From NCBI RefSeq assembly GCF_900091565.1, contig NZ_FMCV01000013.1:62001-126000 (forward strand): a stretch of DNA of 64,000 bases, read 5' to 3'. Made by a program: the position numbers and the translations under genes. Within the stretch, counting starts at the first letter, position 1, and each line of letters starts with the position of its first letter. The notes under the pieces are model-generated. The model saw only the letters and a program-made list of their open reading frames with translations. It was not told the DNA's origin and did no database searches. Positions 24,623 to 32,085 of the stretch are shown here, one piece after another. This DNA comes from Micromonospora marina. GTDB taxonomy: Bacteria; Actinomycetota; Actinomycetes; Mycobacteriales; Micromonosporaceae.

Positions 24623-25132
24623 TCAGCGGATCGGCAGGGCAGCATCCAGGCAGATACGCGCGTGCAGTACGCCGTCTTCCTCGCGCAGTTCCGCGCCGCA
24701 TCTGCGCAGCACCGAGATCGCGCCCGCATTGTCCGGCGTGGTGTTCGCGACCACCGTTTGCATTCCGGCCGCGGCGGCGACGTGCAGCAACTGCCGCAGT
24801 GCCGCAGCGCCCAGGCCACGGCCCCGCGCCGACCGGCCGAGCCACATGCCGGTCTCCACGGTTCCCGGCTCGTCCCGGCGGGTCATCCGCACCATGCCGA
24901 CCACCTCGCCGCCGGAGACGATCGCATACATGGCCGTGCCGGTCGGGCCGTTCAGCCCACCGAGGCTGGCGCGGTGGAACTCGCGGAACGCGTCGCGGCG
25001 GGCCAGCGACCAGCCCGCCGGGGCGTCTACCGGAGGCATGACGTCCTCCGGCTCCGCCTCAGCCGCCGCTACGGAGAGCAACGGCTCCAGGTTCCGCTCG
25101 TCCACCGGCTCCAGCCGTACCGCACCCGTCAC
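24623..25132 (-). CDS. GNAT-family N-acetyltransferase
   Basis: 169 residues with the GNAT signature 'VETGMWLGRSARGRGLGAAALRQLLHVA' and 'ANTTPDNAGAISVLRRCGAEL', close to the RimJ/RimL-type acetyltransferases. The start chosen is the GTG at 25132 (VTGAVRLEPVDERNLEPLL), where the domain begins. The frame continues open to 25285, but that part reads like non-coding sequence. It stands alone between the AAA ATPase gene (convergent) and the PP2C-like gene (same strand, 150 bp upstream). Confidence 0.82.
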   Translation of the reverse strand: MTGAVRLEPVDERNLEPLLSVAAAEAEPEDVMPPVDAPAGWSLARRDAFREFHRASLGGLNGPTGTAMYAIVSGGEVVGMVRMTRRDEPGTVETGMWLGRSARGRGLGAAALRQLLHVAAAAGMQTVVANTTPDNAGAISVLRRCGAELREEDGVLHARICLDAALPIR

Positions 25133-25281
25133 GTCGCGCAGTCTGCCGCGCGTGGTCCGGGTCGTCCACCCCTTTGGGGAGGGATTGCCGCTATGGCCGA
25201 CCGCCTCGTCCGGTCGTACCCCCAGGGGGTTACGCCTCACGCTGCGTTGCCATCCGACCGGTCGTTCCGACGTGAGCGTGC

Positions 25282-26184
25282 TCACGCCGGCGGGTCGAAC
25301 TCGCAGAGCACGGCCGAGGCGTCGTCGGTGCGCTTACGTCGCCGCAGCCGGTCCGGGTGGTCCCGCTCGGCCACCCGGACCCGGTCGATCAGCCCTTCCG
25401 GGCCCTCCACGGTCAGCACCTCCAGCAGCCCGCCCCAGTCGAACAGGCCGAACTGGTCGACCGCGCAGGAGGTGCCGTCGCTGAGCAGCGCGGCCCGGCG
25501 CAGCGCACCCGGACCGCGCAGCGGAAGCGTCCCGGTCAGCGCGTGGTACGCCGCGTCCGGGTCGCTCGCCGCCGCCCAGTAGCCGTGGGTGCGGTTCATC
25601 CGGGTCCGCTGCACTGTCGTCGCGCGGCGGAACCGGATCACCGGGTCGGTCTCGCCGTCCGGCAGCGCCGCGGCACTGCGGCGAAGGTCCGCCACCGCGT
25701 GGGCCAGCCGGTCGTCGGTGACCACCTCGATCCCGCGGCCGGTGTCGAGCACCAGCGGGCTGTCGCAGAGCACGAGGTAGTCGACCCGGTCGCCGCTTTC
25801 CCGCAGCAGGCACACGGTGGACGACGGCGTGCCCGGATGGTCCAGGTCGCACGTCCCGCCGTGGTCGGCCCGCACCGCGAGGATCGCCGCGGCGAGACTG
25901 CTCATCAGCGTGGCGGCGGGGCGGGCCGCGATCGCCAGGCCGATCCGGGCGGCCAGGTGGCGGACGTACCAGGCGGGGCCGTGCGCGCAGCCGGTGTCGA
26001 AGCCCTCGGGCACCGTCGCGCCGTCGAGGACGCCGACGAGCGGGCCGAACCGGAAGACCACGTCCTCGTTCTCCGGCCGGCCGGGTGCCGGGTCGGAGGC
26101 GGAACGCACCCGCATCACCGGCGCCTCAGCGGTCGGGCGGACCGGCCTGCTGCCGATCGCGTACCGGCGGTCTGGTGCCCCCAT
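25282..26184 (-). CDS. PP2C-like serine/threonine phosphatase domain protein
   Basis: 300 residues resembling a reduced PP2C fold. 'RPENEDVVFRFGPLVGVLDGAT' corresponds to the metal-binding DG block, 'DHPGTPSSTVCLLRESGDRVDYLVLCDSPLVL' to the central strands ('GDS' replaced by CDS), and 'RRAALLSDGTSCAVD' to the distal SDG motif. A C-terminal 'RKRTDDASAVLCEFD' matches the usual 'DDAT' end. The ATG at 26115 (MRVRSASDPAPGRPENED) is an equally possible start. It probably dephosphorylates proteins in the cytoplasm, but some metal ligands deviate, so activity is not certain. Confidence 0.75.
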   Translation of the reverse strand: MGAPDRRYAIGSRPVRPTAEAPVMRVRSASDPAPGRPENEDVVFRFGPLVGVLDGATVPEGFDTGCAHGPAWYVRHLAARIGLAIAARPAATLMSSLAAAILAVRADHGGTCDLDHPGTPSSTVCLLRESGDRVDYLVLCDSPLVLDTGRGIEVVTDDRLAHAVADLRRSAAALPDGETDPVIRFRRATTVQRTRMNRTHGYWAAASDPDAAYHALTGTLPLRGPGALRRAALLSDGTSCAVDQFGLFDWGGLLEVLTVEGPEGLIDRVRVAERDHPDRLRRRKRTDDASAVLCEFDPPA

Positions 26185-26337
26185 CGTCGGCCTCCGTTCG
26201 TCGTCGCCGGCCGCCTACCCGGACCGCGCCCGGTCATCCGCCGCCCGACCCGATCGCGGCAACCCTGCGTCATCTTCACCGTACTTTAGGTAGCGTCGGC
26301 CGTGACCGGGTCGGTCCCGGCGTCAGGGGGTTTCGAG

Positions 26338-26550
26338 ATGTTGGAGCGGTTGCACGAGAGCGGCTTCCGGGCGGAGCACGCCTACCTCGCCGGATTCGTC
26401 AGCATCGGCCTCTCGATGACCAGTTGGTTCCTCTCCAAGCACATGGAGCGCGCCGGGGTGGCGCGGGCGGACCGCTGGGGCATCTTCATCGGCGAGTGGG
26501 CGCCCACGTTCTTCGCCATCGGCAACGGGCTGCGCACGTACGAGAAATGA
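26338..26550 (+). CDS. Small conserved membrane-associated protein
   Basis: 70 residues: 'HAYLAGFVSIGLSMTSWFLS' is one likely TM segment and 'RWGIFIGEWAPTFFAIGNGLRTYE' a second amphipathic or TM one. Proteins of this look and length are common hypothetical proteins in actinobacteria; no function is known to me. The ATG at 26338 lies within a frame open from 26302 and is preceded by the weak AGGGGG sequence. It converges with the DUF3263 gene, stop to stop, with 6 bp between them. Confidence 0.7.
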   Translation: MLERLHESGFRAEHAYLAGFVSIGLSMTSWFLSKHMERAGVARADRWGIFIGEWAPTFFAIGNGLRTYEK

Positions 26551-26556
26551 CGTTCG

Positions 26557-26943
26557 TCAGCGGCGCCGGTTACGGGCCCGCGACGAGCGCAGCCGGCGCA
26601 GCCGGCCGATCAGCACCGGCTCGGCGGCGAGCGCGGCCGGCTGGTCGAGCAGTGCGTTGAGCAGCTGGTAGTAGCGGGTCGCGGAGAGCCCGAACGTGTC
26701 CCTGATGGCCTGCTCCTTGGCACCGGCGTGCTTCCACCACTGCGCCTCGAACGCGAGGATCCGCCGCTCCCGCTCGGTGAGGCCGTCGCCCCCGTCGGCG
26801 GGCGCGGACCGGTCCGGCGGGGTGGACTCGACCGGGGGCGCGGTGCGAGGCGGCGGAACAGCACCCGCGTGGCGCGTACCCGCTGTCGGCCCCGACGGGT
26901 CGGGCCGGTCGACGGCGGCCCGCTGCGAGGCGTCGGCGGACAT
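26557..26943 (-). CDS. DUF3263 domain protein
   Basis: 128 residues. The C-terminal half is the DUF3263 domain: 'LTERERRILAFEAQWWKHAGAKEQAIRDTFGLSATRYYQLLNALLDQPAALAAEPVLIGRLRR', a helix-turn-helix-like unit found almost only in actinobacteria. The N-terminal half is disordered, Pro/Ser-rich. The ATG at 26943 was chosen because upstream codons pass through hairpins at 26969-26989 and 27041-27073. It may bind DNA; nothing more can be said. Confidence 0.85.
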   Translation of the reverse strand: MSADASQRAAVDRPDPSGPTAGTRHAGAVPPPRTAPPVESTPPDRSAPADGGDGLTERERRILAFEAQWWKHAGAKEQAIRDTFGLSATRYYQLLNALLDQPAALAAEPVLIGRLRRLRSSRARNRRR

Positions 26944-27040
26944 GGCGCTCCTCTCCGACGGCGGGTGACCGGCGCGCGGAACGCGCCGGCCCAGGGAGCC
27001 CAGCGTAACCAGGGCCGCCCCCGGCCGCATCGGACGCGGG

Positions 27041-27073
27041 GTCCGCGCCGCCGGAGGAGCCGGCGGCGCGGAC
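27041..27073 (-). terminator. Terminator of the ABC exporter operon
   Basis: GTCCGCGCCGCCGG and CCGGCGGCGCGGAC pair perfectly over 14 bp around an AGGAG loop, 5 bp beyond the stop codon of the permease gene. A second hairpin (CCGGCGCG/CGCGCCGG at 26969-26989) lies further on. No T-run is present. Confidence 0.7.
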
Positions 27074-27077
27074 GAGG

Positions 27078-28091
27078 TCAGGAGATGTCCCGCCGCCGCA
27101 TCGTCCAGAACGCGGCCGCGACCGCGCCCACCAGGGCCACGCCGAACACGACTGCCGACTGCTGCCAGGTGACCATGTACGTGGCCGGTTCGCAGGCGCC
27201 CTGGGAGAACTGGCAGGTGTGGTAGTCGAACAGCTCCGCCTGCTTCAGGAACCACGACTGGGCGTACGTGGACAGCACGTACCGGTCCCCGAACTGGACG
27301 CCGAGCACGGCGACCGCGATCCGGATGCCGATCTCACTCACCGCGAAGATCCCCACCGCCGCGCCCAGGGCCATCGCCGTGTGCCGGCCGAGCGAGGCCA
27401 GCGCGAACCCGATCGCCGCCACGAGGAGCGTCATGGCCAGCGCGCGCAGGCCGTCCAGTCCGATCGACCGCCACACTCCGGCGGTCATCTTCGCGGTGCT
27501 GCCGCGCTGACTGGCGATCAGCCAGAACGCCGCCGTCCAGAGGGCGCCGAGCACCACGGTCAGGCCGAGCACGGTGGTGAGCAGGGCGGCCAGTTTCGTG
27601 CCCAGCACGGTGAGCCGCTTCGGCCGCCAGAGCAGCAGGTTCATCATCCCGCCGGTGTTCCACTCGGCGCCCACGAAGGAGGCGCCGACGATGAAGCCGA
27701 ACAGCGCCACGGAAGCGGCGAACACGGCGATGAACATCGGGAACTCGGCCCGGAAGTCGAACTGGTACGGCAGGTACCAGTTCGCCTCGAACATGTCTGG
27801 CTGCGGCTGGTAGTCCTTGCCGCAGTTCGGGCCGTACCGTTCCTCGGTATTATCGCCCCGGGCCGCGGCGGCCTCGCACTCGGAGACGCTGCGCTGCCAC
27901 TCCTTGACCGAGTTCTGGTAGTTGTTGTTCGCCTTGGCCTCGGCCGCGGCCACAGTGGCGGGCGAGAGCTTCTCGCTGGAGAAGCTGAACGCGGTGGCCA
28001 CGGTGGCCAGGCCGACGACCAGCAGCACGAGCATCAGCCGGGTCACCCGGCGTTTGCCGAGCCGGCGCAGCTCGGTGACGAACAGGCTCAT
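27078..28091 (-). CDS. ABC-2 type transporter permease
   Basis: 337 residues with an N-terminal TM ('LMLVLLVVGLATVATAFSF'), an extracytoplasmic loop of about 90 residues with charged, coiled-coil-like sequence and cysteines, and five more TMs ('FIAVFAASVALFGFIVGASFVG', 'LGLTVVLGALWTAAFWLIA', and others). 'GAEWNTGGMMNLLLWRPKRLTVLGTKLAA' is typical of ABC-2 exporters. The ATG at 28091 overlaps the stop of the ATPase gene as ATGA. Together they make an exporter of unknown substrate; a role in drug or peptide efflux is possible. Confidence 0.87.
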   Translation of the reverse strand: MSLFVTELRRLGKRRVTRLMLVLLVVGLATVATAFSFSSEKLSPATVAAAEAKANNNYQNSVKEWQRSVSECEAAAARGDNTEERYGPNCGKDYQPQPDMFEANWYLPYQFDFRAEFPMFIAVFAASVALFGFIVGASFVGAEWNTGGMMNLLLWRPKRLTVLGTKLAALLTTVLGLTVVLGALWTAAFWLIASQRGSTAKMTAGVWRSIGLDGLRALAMTLLVAAIGFALASLGRHTAMALGAAVGIFAVSEIGIRIAVAVLGVQFGDRYVLSTYAQSWFLKQAELFDYHTCQFSQGACEPATYMVTWQQSAVVFGVALVGAVAAAFWTMRRRDIS

Positions 28092-29086
28092 GCGCCCCAA
28101 CCTCCTGTGGTGCCGGCCTGGTCGACCTTGGCGGACTGATCGACCTGACGGTGCTGGCCGGGGACCGGCGCGGTGGCGGTCAGTTCGAGGAAGACGCTCT
28201 CCAGGTCGACCGCGACCGGGGTGAGCTCGCTGACGTAGAGGCCCTGCTCGGCGAGGAGCCGGCTGACGGTGGCCGGCTTGTCCACGCCGGACAGCAACAG
28301 GTGGTCGGGCTCGGTGGTGACGCGGACCCCGGCACGGGTGAGCGCGTCGGCGGCCTGGGGCAGGTCGCCGACCGCTTCCAGGCGTACCCGCACGGAGCCC
28401 TGGGAGTGGGCCGCGAGCACCTGCTCGACCGGCCCGAACGCGACCCGGCGGCCGAGCGAGATGATCGTGACCGAGTCGCAGATGAGCTGGATCTCGCCCA
28501 GGATGTGGCTGGAGAGCACCACTGTCATGCCGTTCTCGGACAGCTCCCGCATCAGCCCGCGCATCTCCCGGATGCCGCCCGGGTCGAGGCCGTTCGCCGG
28601 CTCGTCGAGGATCAGCAGCTTGGGGTTCTTGAGCAGCGCGGAGGCGACCGCGAGGCGCTGCTTCATGCCGAGCGAGTAGGTCTTCACCCGCTCGCCCGCC
28701 CGGTCGCGCAGCCCGACCAGCTCCAGCACCTCGTCCACGCGCTGCTTGGGCAGCTCACCGGCCTGCGCGAGCAGGCCCAGCGTGTCGCGGGCGGAGAAGT
28801 GCGGGAAGAACTGCGGGCTCTCCACGATGGCGCCGACCTGCCCGGCGACCGCCGGCAGCGCGTGCGGCAGCTCCTGGCCGAGGATGGCCATCCGGCCGCT
28901 GTTGGGCCGGATCAGGCCGAGCAGCGTACGCAGTGTGGTGGTCTTGCCCGAGCCGTTCGGGCCGAGGAAGCCGTGCACCTGGCCGGCCTCGACTCGCATG
29001 TCGAAGCCGTCGAGCGCGCGGCGGACCCCGCGTTTCCGGCTCCGGTACGTCTTGCGGAGACCTTCGATCTCCAGGACAGCCGACAC
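28088..29086 (-). CDS. ABC transporter ATP-binding protein
   Basis: 332 residues. Walker A GPNGSGKTT, Q-loop 'VGAIVESPQFFPHFS', signature 'YSLGMKQRL', Walker B 'LLILDEPANGLD' and H-loop 'VVLSSHILGE' are all intact. The C-terminal 80 residues form the regulatory extension usual for drug/antibiotic exporter ATPases. The GTG at 29086 (VSAVLEIEGLRK) is chosen because GGGGGAGG sits a few bases before it; the frame is open to 29125. It is the energy partner of the permease downstream. Direct repeats in its promoter suggest control by a dedicated regulator. Confidence 0.9.
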   Translation of the reverse strand: MSAVLEIEGLRKTYRSRKRGVRRALDGFDMRVEAGQVHGFLGPNGSGKTTTLRTLLGLIRPNSGRMAILGQELPHALPAVAGQVGAIVESPQFFPHFSARDTLGLLAQAGELPKQRVDEVLELVGLRDRAGERVKTYSLGMKQRLAVASALLKNPKLLILDEPANGLDPGGIREMRGLMRELSENGMTVVLSSHILGEIQLICDSVTIISLGRRVAFGPVEQVLAAHSQGSVRVRLEAVGDLPQAADALTRAGVRVTTEPDHLLLSGVDKPATVSRLLAEQGLYVSELTPVAVDLESVFLELTATAPVPGQHRQVDQSAKVDQAGTTGGWGA

Positions 29087-29128
29087 AGCTGACCTCCCCC
29101 GATAAGTAGGCATCAGGGACACCATATG

Positions 29129-29161
29129 CGGTATGCAATCGAAGGCAATACCCGGTATGCA
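29129..29161 (-). promoter_or_regulatory. Direct repeats CGGTATGCA in the ABC exporter promoter
   Basis: CGGTATGCA occurs at 29129-29137 and again at 29153-29161, 24 bp apart, in an unusually AT-rich patch between the DeoR gene and the exporter genes. The spacing of a little over two helix turns fits binding by a dimer or two regulators. The patch probably also holds the promoter, with TATG/CATA-like -10 candidates, but no single one stands out. Confidence 0.5.
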
Positions 29162-29182
29162 TTATCGGCGTGTCGGGTGCGG

Positions 29183-29968
29183 TCAGGCGCAGACGACGTG
29201 CACGCCCGCCTCGCGGAACGCCTGCACCACGTCGGGGGACGCGCCGGAGTCGGTCACCAGCGTCTCAACCCGGTCCACCGGGCAGATCCGGGCGAACGCG
29301 TGCCCGCCGAGTTTCGAGGAGTCCGCTATCACGACGACCCGCTTGGCCCGGGCCACCATCAGGCTGTTCATGGCCGCCTCGCCCTCGTGGTGCGCGGCGG
29401 CGCCGAGCTGCGGGTCGATCGCGTCCACCCCGAGCAGCGCGACATCCAGCGTGACCTCGCGCAGCAGCGCCCCGCCGAGCGGGCCGACCAGCTCGAAGGA
29501 CTTCGGCCGGACCACGCCGCCGGCCACCACCACCTTCATCCGTGAGCGCACGAGCAGCTCGTTGGCGATGTTCAGCGCGTTCGTCACCACGGTGAGCTGG
29601 GCACCCTCCGCACTGGTGTTGAGATCGGGGCGGACGGCGAGCGCCCGCGCCACCTCGGTGCTCGTGGTGCCGCCGTTGAGGCCGACGACGGTGCCCGGCG
29701 ACACGAGCGCCGCGGCGGCGGTGCCGATCCGCTGCTTCTCGGCTGAGTGCTTGGCGGTCTTGTAGCGCAGCGGCAGGTCGTAGGAGACGCCGTTGGCGAC
29801 CGCGCCACCCCGGGTACGGGTGATCATCTGCTGCTGGGCGAGCTGGTCGAAGTCGCGCCGGATGGTGGCCTGGGAGACGTCCAGCCGCTCGGCCGCCTCC
29901 TCGACGCTGACCCGGCCGCTGTCGGTCAGCATCTCCAGCAGCGCGTTCCAGCGCGCGTAGCGGTCCAC
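29183..29968 (-). CDS. DeoR-family transcriptional regulator of the amino-sugar operon
   Basis: 261 residues. The N-terminal DeoR helix-turn-helix is clear ('RWNALLEMLTDSGRVSVEEAAERLDVSQATIRRDFDQLAQQQMITRTRGGA'), followed by the DeoR sensor fold with 'VGLNGGTTSTEVARAL' (sugar-phosphate loop) and 'VALLGVDAIDPQLGAAAHHEGEAAMNSLMVARAKRVVVIADSSKLG'. The GTG at 29968 (VDRYARWNALLEML) starts the domain; earlier codons cross the operator region. It is divergent from the SIS/ROK/NagA operon and is very likely its regulator, responding to a phosphosugar. Repeated GCGCGAA-type sites lie between them. Confidence 0.9.
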   Translation of the reverse strand: MDRYARWNALLEMLTDSGRVSVEEAAERLDVSQATIRRDFDQLAQQQMITRTRGGAVANGVSYDLPLRYKTAKHSAEKQRIGTAAAALVSPGTVVGLNGGTTSTEVARALAVRPDLNTSAEGAQLTVVTNALNIANELLVRSRMKVVVAGGVVRPKSFELVGPLGGALLREVTLDVALLGVDAIDPQLGAAAHHEGEAAMNSLMVARAKRVVVIADSSKLGGHAFARICPVDRVETLVTDSGASPDVVQAFREAGVHVVCA

Positions 29969-30019
29969 CGCGGGGCCCTCCCCAGACTGTGCGTGAACGG
30001 TGATCGGTTGCGTGCACAC

Positions 30020-30145
30020 TAGTGCGCGAAACGCGGTCCGCGCAAAACCCTGTGCTGCGCGAACTGAGAGACGGTTGCCACGACCACCCCGCTTCGCGCA
30101 GAATGACGCGCGAAAGGCGGCCGTATCGCGCCGTATTGCGCAAAG
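30020..30145. promoter_or_regulatory. Array of DeoR-type operator half-sites
   Basis: Short related words recur in the divergent promoter: TGCGCGAAAC (30023), CGCGCAAAAC (near 30039), TGCGCGAACT (30055), TTCGCGCAGAATGACGCGCGAA (an inverted pair, 30093-30114) and TTGCGCAAAG (near 30135). The shared core is GCGCGAA or GCGCAAA. Arrays of short repeats between a DeoR regulator and its target operon are typical of the AgaR/GlpR type. The sites probably repress the operon and the regulator itself. Confidence 0.6.
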
Positions 30146-30167
30146 TCTCTCCTGGCGAGGAGTTGTC

Positions 30168-31097
30168 ATGGCGTTCGTGCACGCGGAGATCGCGAGCCAG
30201 CCCGACTGCTGGCGGGAGGCGGCGCGACTCACCCCGACCGTCGCCGCGCACCTGCCGCGCCCCGGCGAGCGGGTCGCCGTGGTCGGTTGCGGCACGTCGT
30301 GGTTCATGGCCATGGCGTACGCCGGGCTGCGTGAAGCCGCCGGCCAGGGCGAGACCGACGCCTTCCAGGCCAGCGAGTTCCCGGCCGGCCGGCACTACGA
30401 CCGGCTCATCGCGATCACCCGCTCCGGCACCACCACCGAGGTACTCGACCTGCTCTCCGCGCTGCGCGGACGGATCCCCGCCACGGTCCTGGTCGGCGAC
30501 CCGGACTCGGCCGCCGTGGCGCTCGCCGACGCCAGTGTCGCGCTGCCCTTCGCCGACGAGCGGTCGGTGGTGCAGACCCGCTTCGCCACCACCGCGCTCG
30601 CGCTGCTGCGCGCCCACCTCGGCGAGGACCTGGGCCGCCTGGCCGCCGACGCCGAGGTCGCCGTGCGCGCCCCGCTGCCGATCGACCCGGCCGGCATCGG
30701 GCAGGTCACCTTCCTCGGGCGCGGCTGGACCGTCGGGCTGGCCCAGGAGGCCGCGCTGAAGTGCCGCGAGGCGGCCACGTTCTGGGCCGAGGCGTACCCG
30801 GCCATGGACTACCGGCACGGCCCGATCTCGGTCGCCGCGCCCGGCCGGCTGGTGTGGGCGCTCGGCGAGATCCCGGACGGCCTGCCCGAGGACGTGGCCG
30901 CCACCGGCGCCGCGTTCGTGCACAGCCGCACCCACGGCTGCCGCACGGTGCTGACGAGCTGGGCCGCCGGGCGTAACCCGGTCGACCCGATGGCCGACCT
31001 GATCCTGGCCCAGCGTTTCGCGGTCGCGCTCGCCACCAGCCGCGACCTCGACCCGGACGCGCCCCGCCATCTGACCCGGTCCGTGGTCCTGGCATGA
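30168..31097 (+). CDS. SIS-domain sugar-phosphate isomerase/deaminase (AgaS/NagB-II type)
   Basis: 309 residues with two SIS domains like the isomerase half of GlmS. The first has 'VAVVGCGTSWFMAMAYAGLRE' and 'LIAITRSGTTTEVLDLLSALRG'; the second has 'VTFLGRGWTVGLAQEAALKCREAATFWAEAYPAMDYRHGPISVA'. The E-A-x-x-x-x-E-Y/HGP region is what deaminating SIS enzymes use. It likely converts glucosamine-6-phosphate, or a galactosamine analogue, to the keto sugar phosphate plus ammonia. ATG at 30168 follows GAGGAG. It starts the operon with the ROK kinase and NagA, in reverse order of the pathway. Which amino sugar is used is not decided by sequence. Confidence 0.85.
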   Translation: MAFVHAEIASQPDCWREAARLTPTVAAHLPRPGERVAVVGCGTSWFMAMAYAGLREAAGQGETDAFQASEFPAGRHYDRLIAITRSGTTTEVLDLLSALRGRIPATVLVGDPDSAAVALADASVALPFADERSVVQTRFATTALALLRAHLGEDLGRLAADAEVAVRAPLPIDPAGIGQVTFLGRGWTVGLAQEAALKCREAATFWAEAYPAMDYRHGPISVAAPGRLVWALGEIPDGLPEDVAATGAAFVHSRTHGCRTVLTSWAAGRNPVDPMADLILAQRFAVALATSRDLDPDAPRHLTRSVVLA

Positions 31098-31165
31098 GCG
31101 AACGCACCGAGCGCAGCGAGGGCCGTGAGCGCATGCGCGGCTGGCAGACGGCATGAGCGAACGCG
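31095..31165 (+). repeat. Duplicated start-like sequence between SIS and ROK genes
   Basis: ATGAGCGAACGC occurs at 31095 (overlapping the SIS stop) and again at 31153, the real start of the ROK kinase. Between them lies CACCGAGCGCAGCGAGGGCC and GTGAGCGCATGC, a string of GAGCG units. The 58-bp insertion looks like a slipped or copied start region; the first ATG opens a frame that does not lead into the kinase frame. Confidence 0.5.
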
Positions 31166-32085
31166 ACGAGGTCGTCGTCGCGCTGGACGTGGGCGGCACC
31201 GGGATGAAGTGCGCCCTGGTCCGGCCGGACGGCTCGACGGTGCACACCGAACGGCACGCCACCGGCGCCCAGCGCGGCCCGGAGGCGGTGGCCGGCACGA
31301 TCCTCGACGTGGCCGAAGGGCTGGCCGGCAAGGCCCGCGCCGACGGCCGTACGCCGGTGGCCTGCGGCATCGTCGTACCCGGGGTGGTCGACGAGGCGCG
31401 TGGCGTGGCGGTCTGGTCGGCGAACGTGGGCTTCCGGGACGTACCGCTGCGGGAGCTGGCGGGCACGCGGCTGGGACTGCCCGCGGCGCTCGGCCACGAC
31501 GTGCGGGCGGGCGGCCTGGCCGAGGCCCGGCTCGGCGCCGGACGGGAGGCGGACCAGGTCCTGTTCGTCGCGATCGGCACCGGCATCGCCGCCGCCCACG
31601 TGGTCGGCGGGTCGGCCGCCACCGGCGCGCACGGCGCCGCCGGGGAGATCGGCCACATCCTGGTACGCCCCGGCGGCCCGCGCTGCGGATGCGGGCGGAC
31701 CGGCTGCCTGGAGGCGGTGTCGTCCGCCTCGGCGATCGGGCGCCGGTACGCCGAGCTGTCCGGCGCACCCACCACCGCCGCCGAGGTGGCCGACCGGGCG
31801 GCGGCCGGTGATCCGCTCGCCGTCGAGGTGTGGCGGGAGGCGGTCGAGGCGCTCGCCGACGGACTCGCCACGGGGCAGGCCCTCTACGATGTGTCGACAG
31901 TGGTGCTGGGCGGCGGGCTGGCCCAGGCCGGTCCCCGGCTGTTCGGCCCGCTGCGGACGGCGTTGCGCGAGCGGCTGACGTTCCACCGCGAGCCACGCCT
32001 GGTCGCGGCCGACCTCGGTGACGAGGCCGGCTGCCTGGGCGCCGCCCTGCTGGCCCTGGACACCCTGGCGAAGGAGAGTCGATGA
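31153..32085 (+). CDS. ROK-family sugar kinase (probable N-acetylglucosamine kinase)
   Basis: 310 residues. It has the ATP loop 'VVALDVGGTGMKCALV', 'CGIVVPGVVDEARGVAVWSANVGFRDVPL' and 'LGHDVRAGGLAEARLGAG', with the catalytic Asp in GHDV. 'VAIGTGIAAAHVVGG', 'GEIGHI' and the ROK zinc motif CGCGRTGCLE follow. There is no DNA-binding domain, so it is a kinase rather than a ROK repressor. Placed before nagA it most likely phosphorylates free N-acetylglucosamine or a close amino sugar, making the NagA substrate. Its TGA overlaps the ATG of nagA by 4 bases. Confidence 0.88.
   Translation: MSERDEVVVALDVGGTGMKCALVRPDGSTVHTERHATGAQRGPEAVAGTILDVAEGLAGKARADGRTPVACGIVVPGVVDEARGVAVWSANVGFRDVPLRELAGTRLGLPAALGHDVRAGGLAEARLGAGREADQVLFVAIGTGIAAAHVVGGSAATGAHGAAGEIGHILVRPGGPRCGCGRTGCLEAVSSASAIGRRYAELSGAPTTAAEVADRAAAGDPLAVEVWREAVEALADGLATGQALYDVSTVVLGGGLAQAGPRLFGPLRTALRERLTFHREPRLVAADLGDEAGCLGAALLALDTLAKESR

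Noticed and set aside
29265..31871. 868-codon minus-strand frame over the SIS and ROK genes
   Set aside because: A shadow frame; the SIS, ROK and DeoR proteins are unambiguous in other frames.
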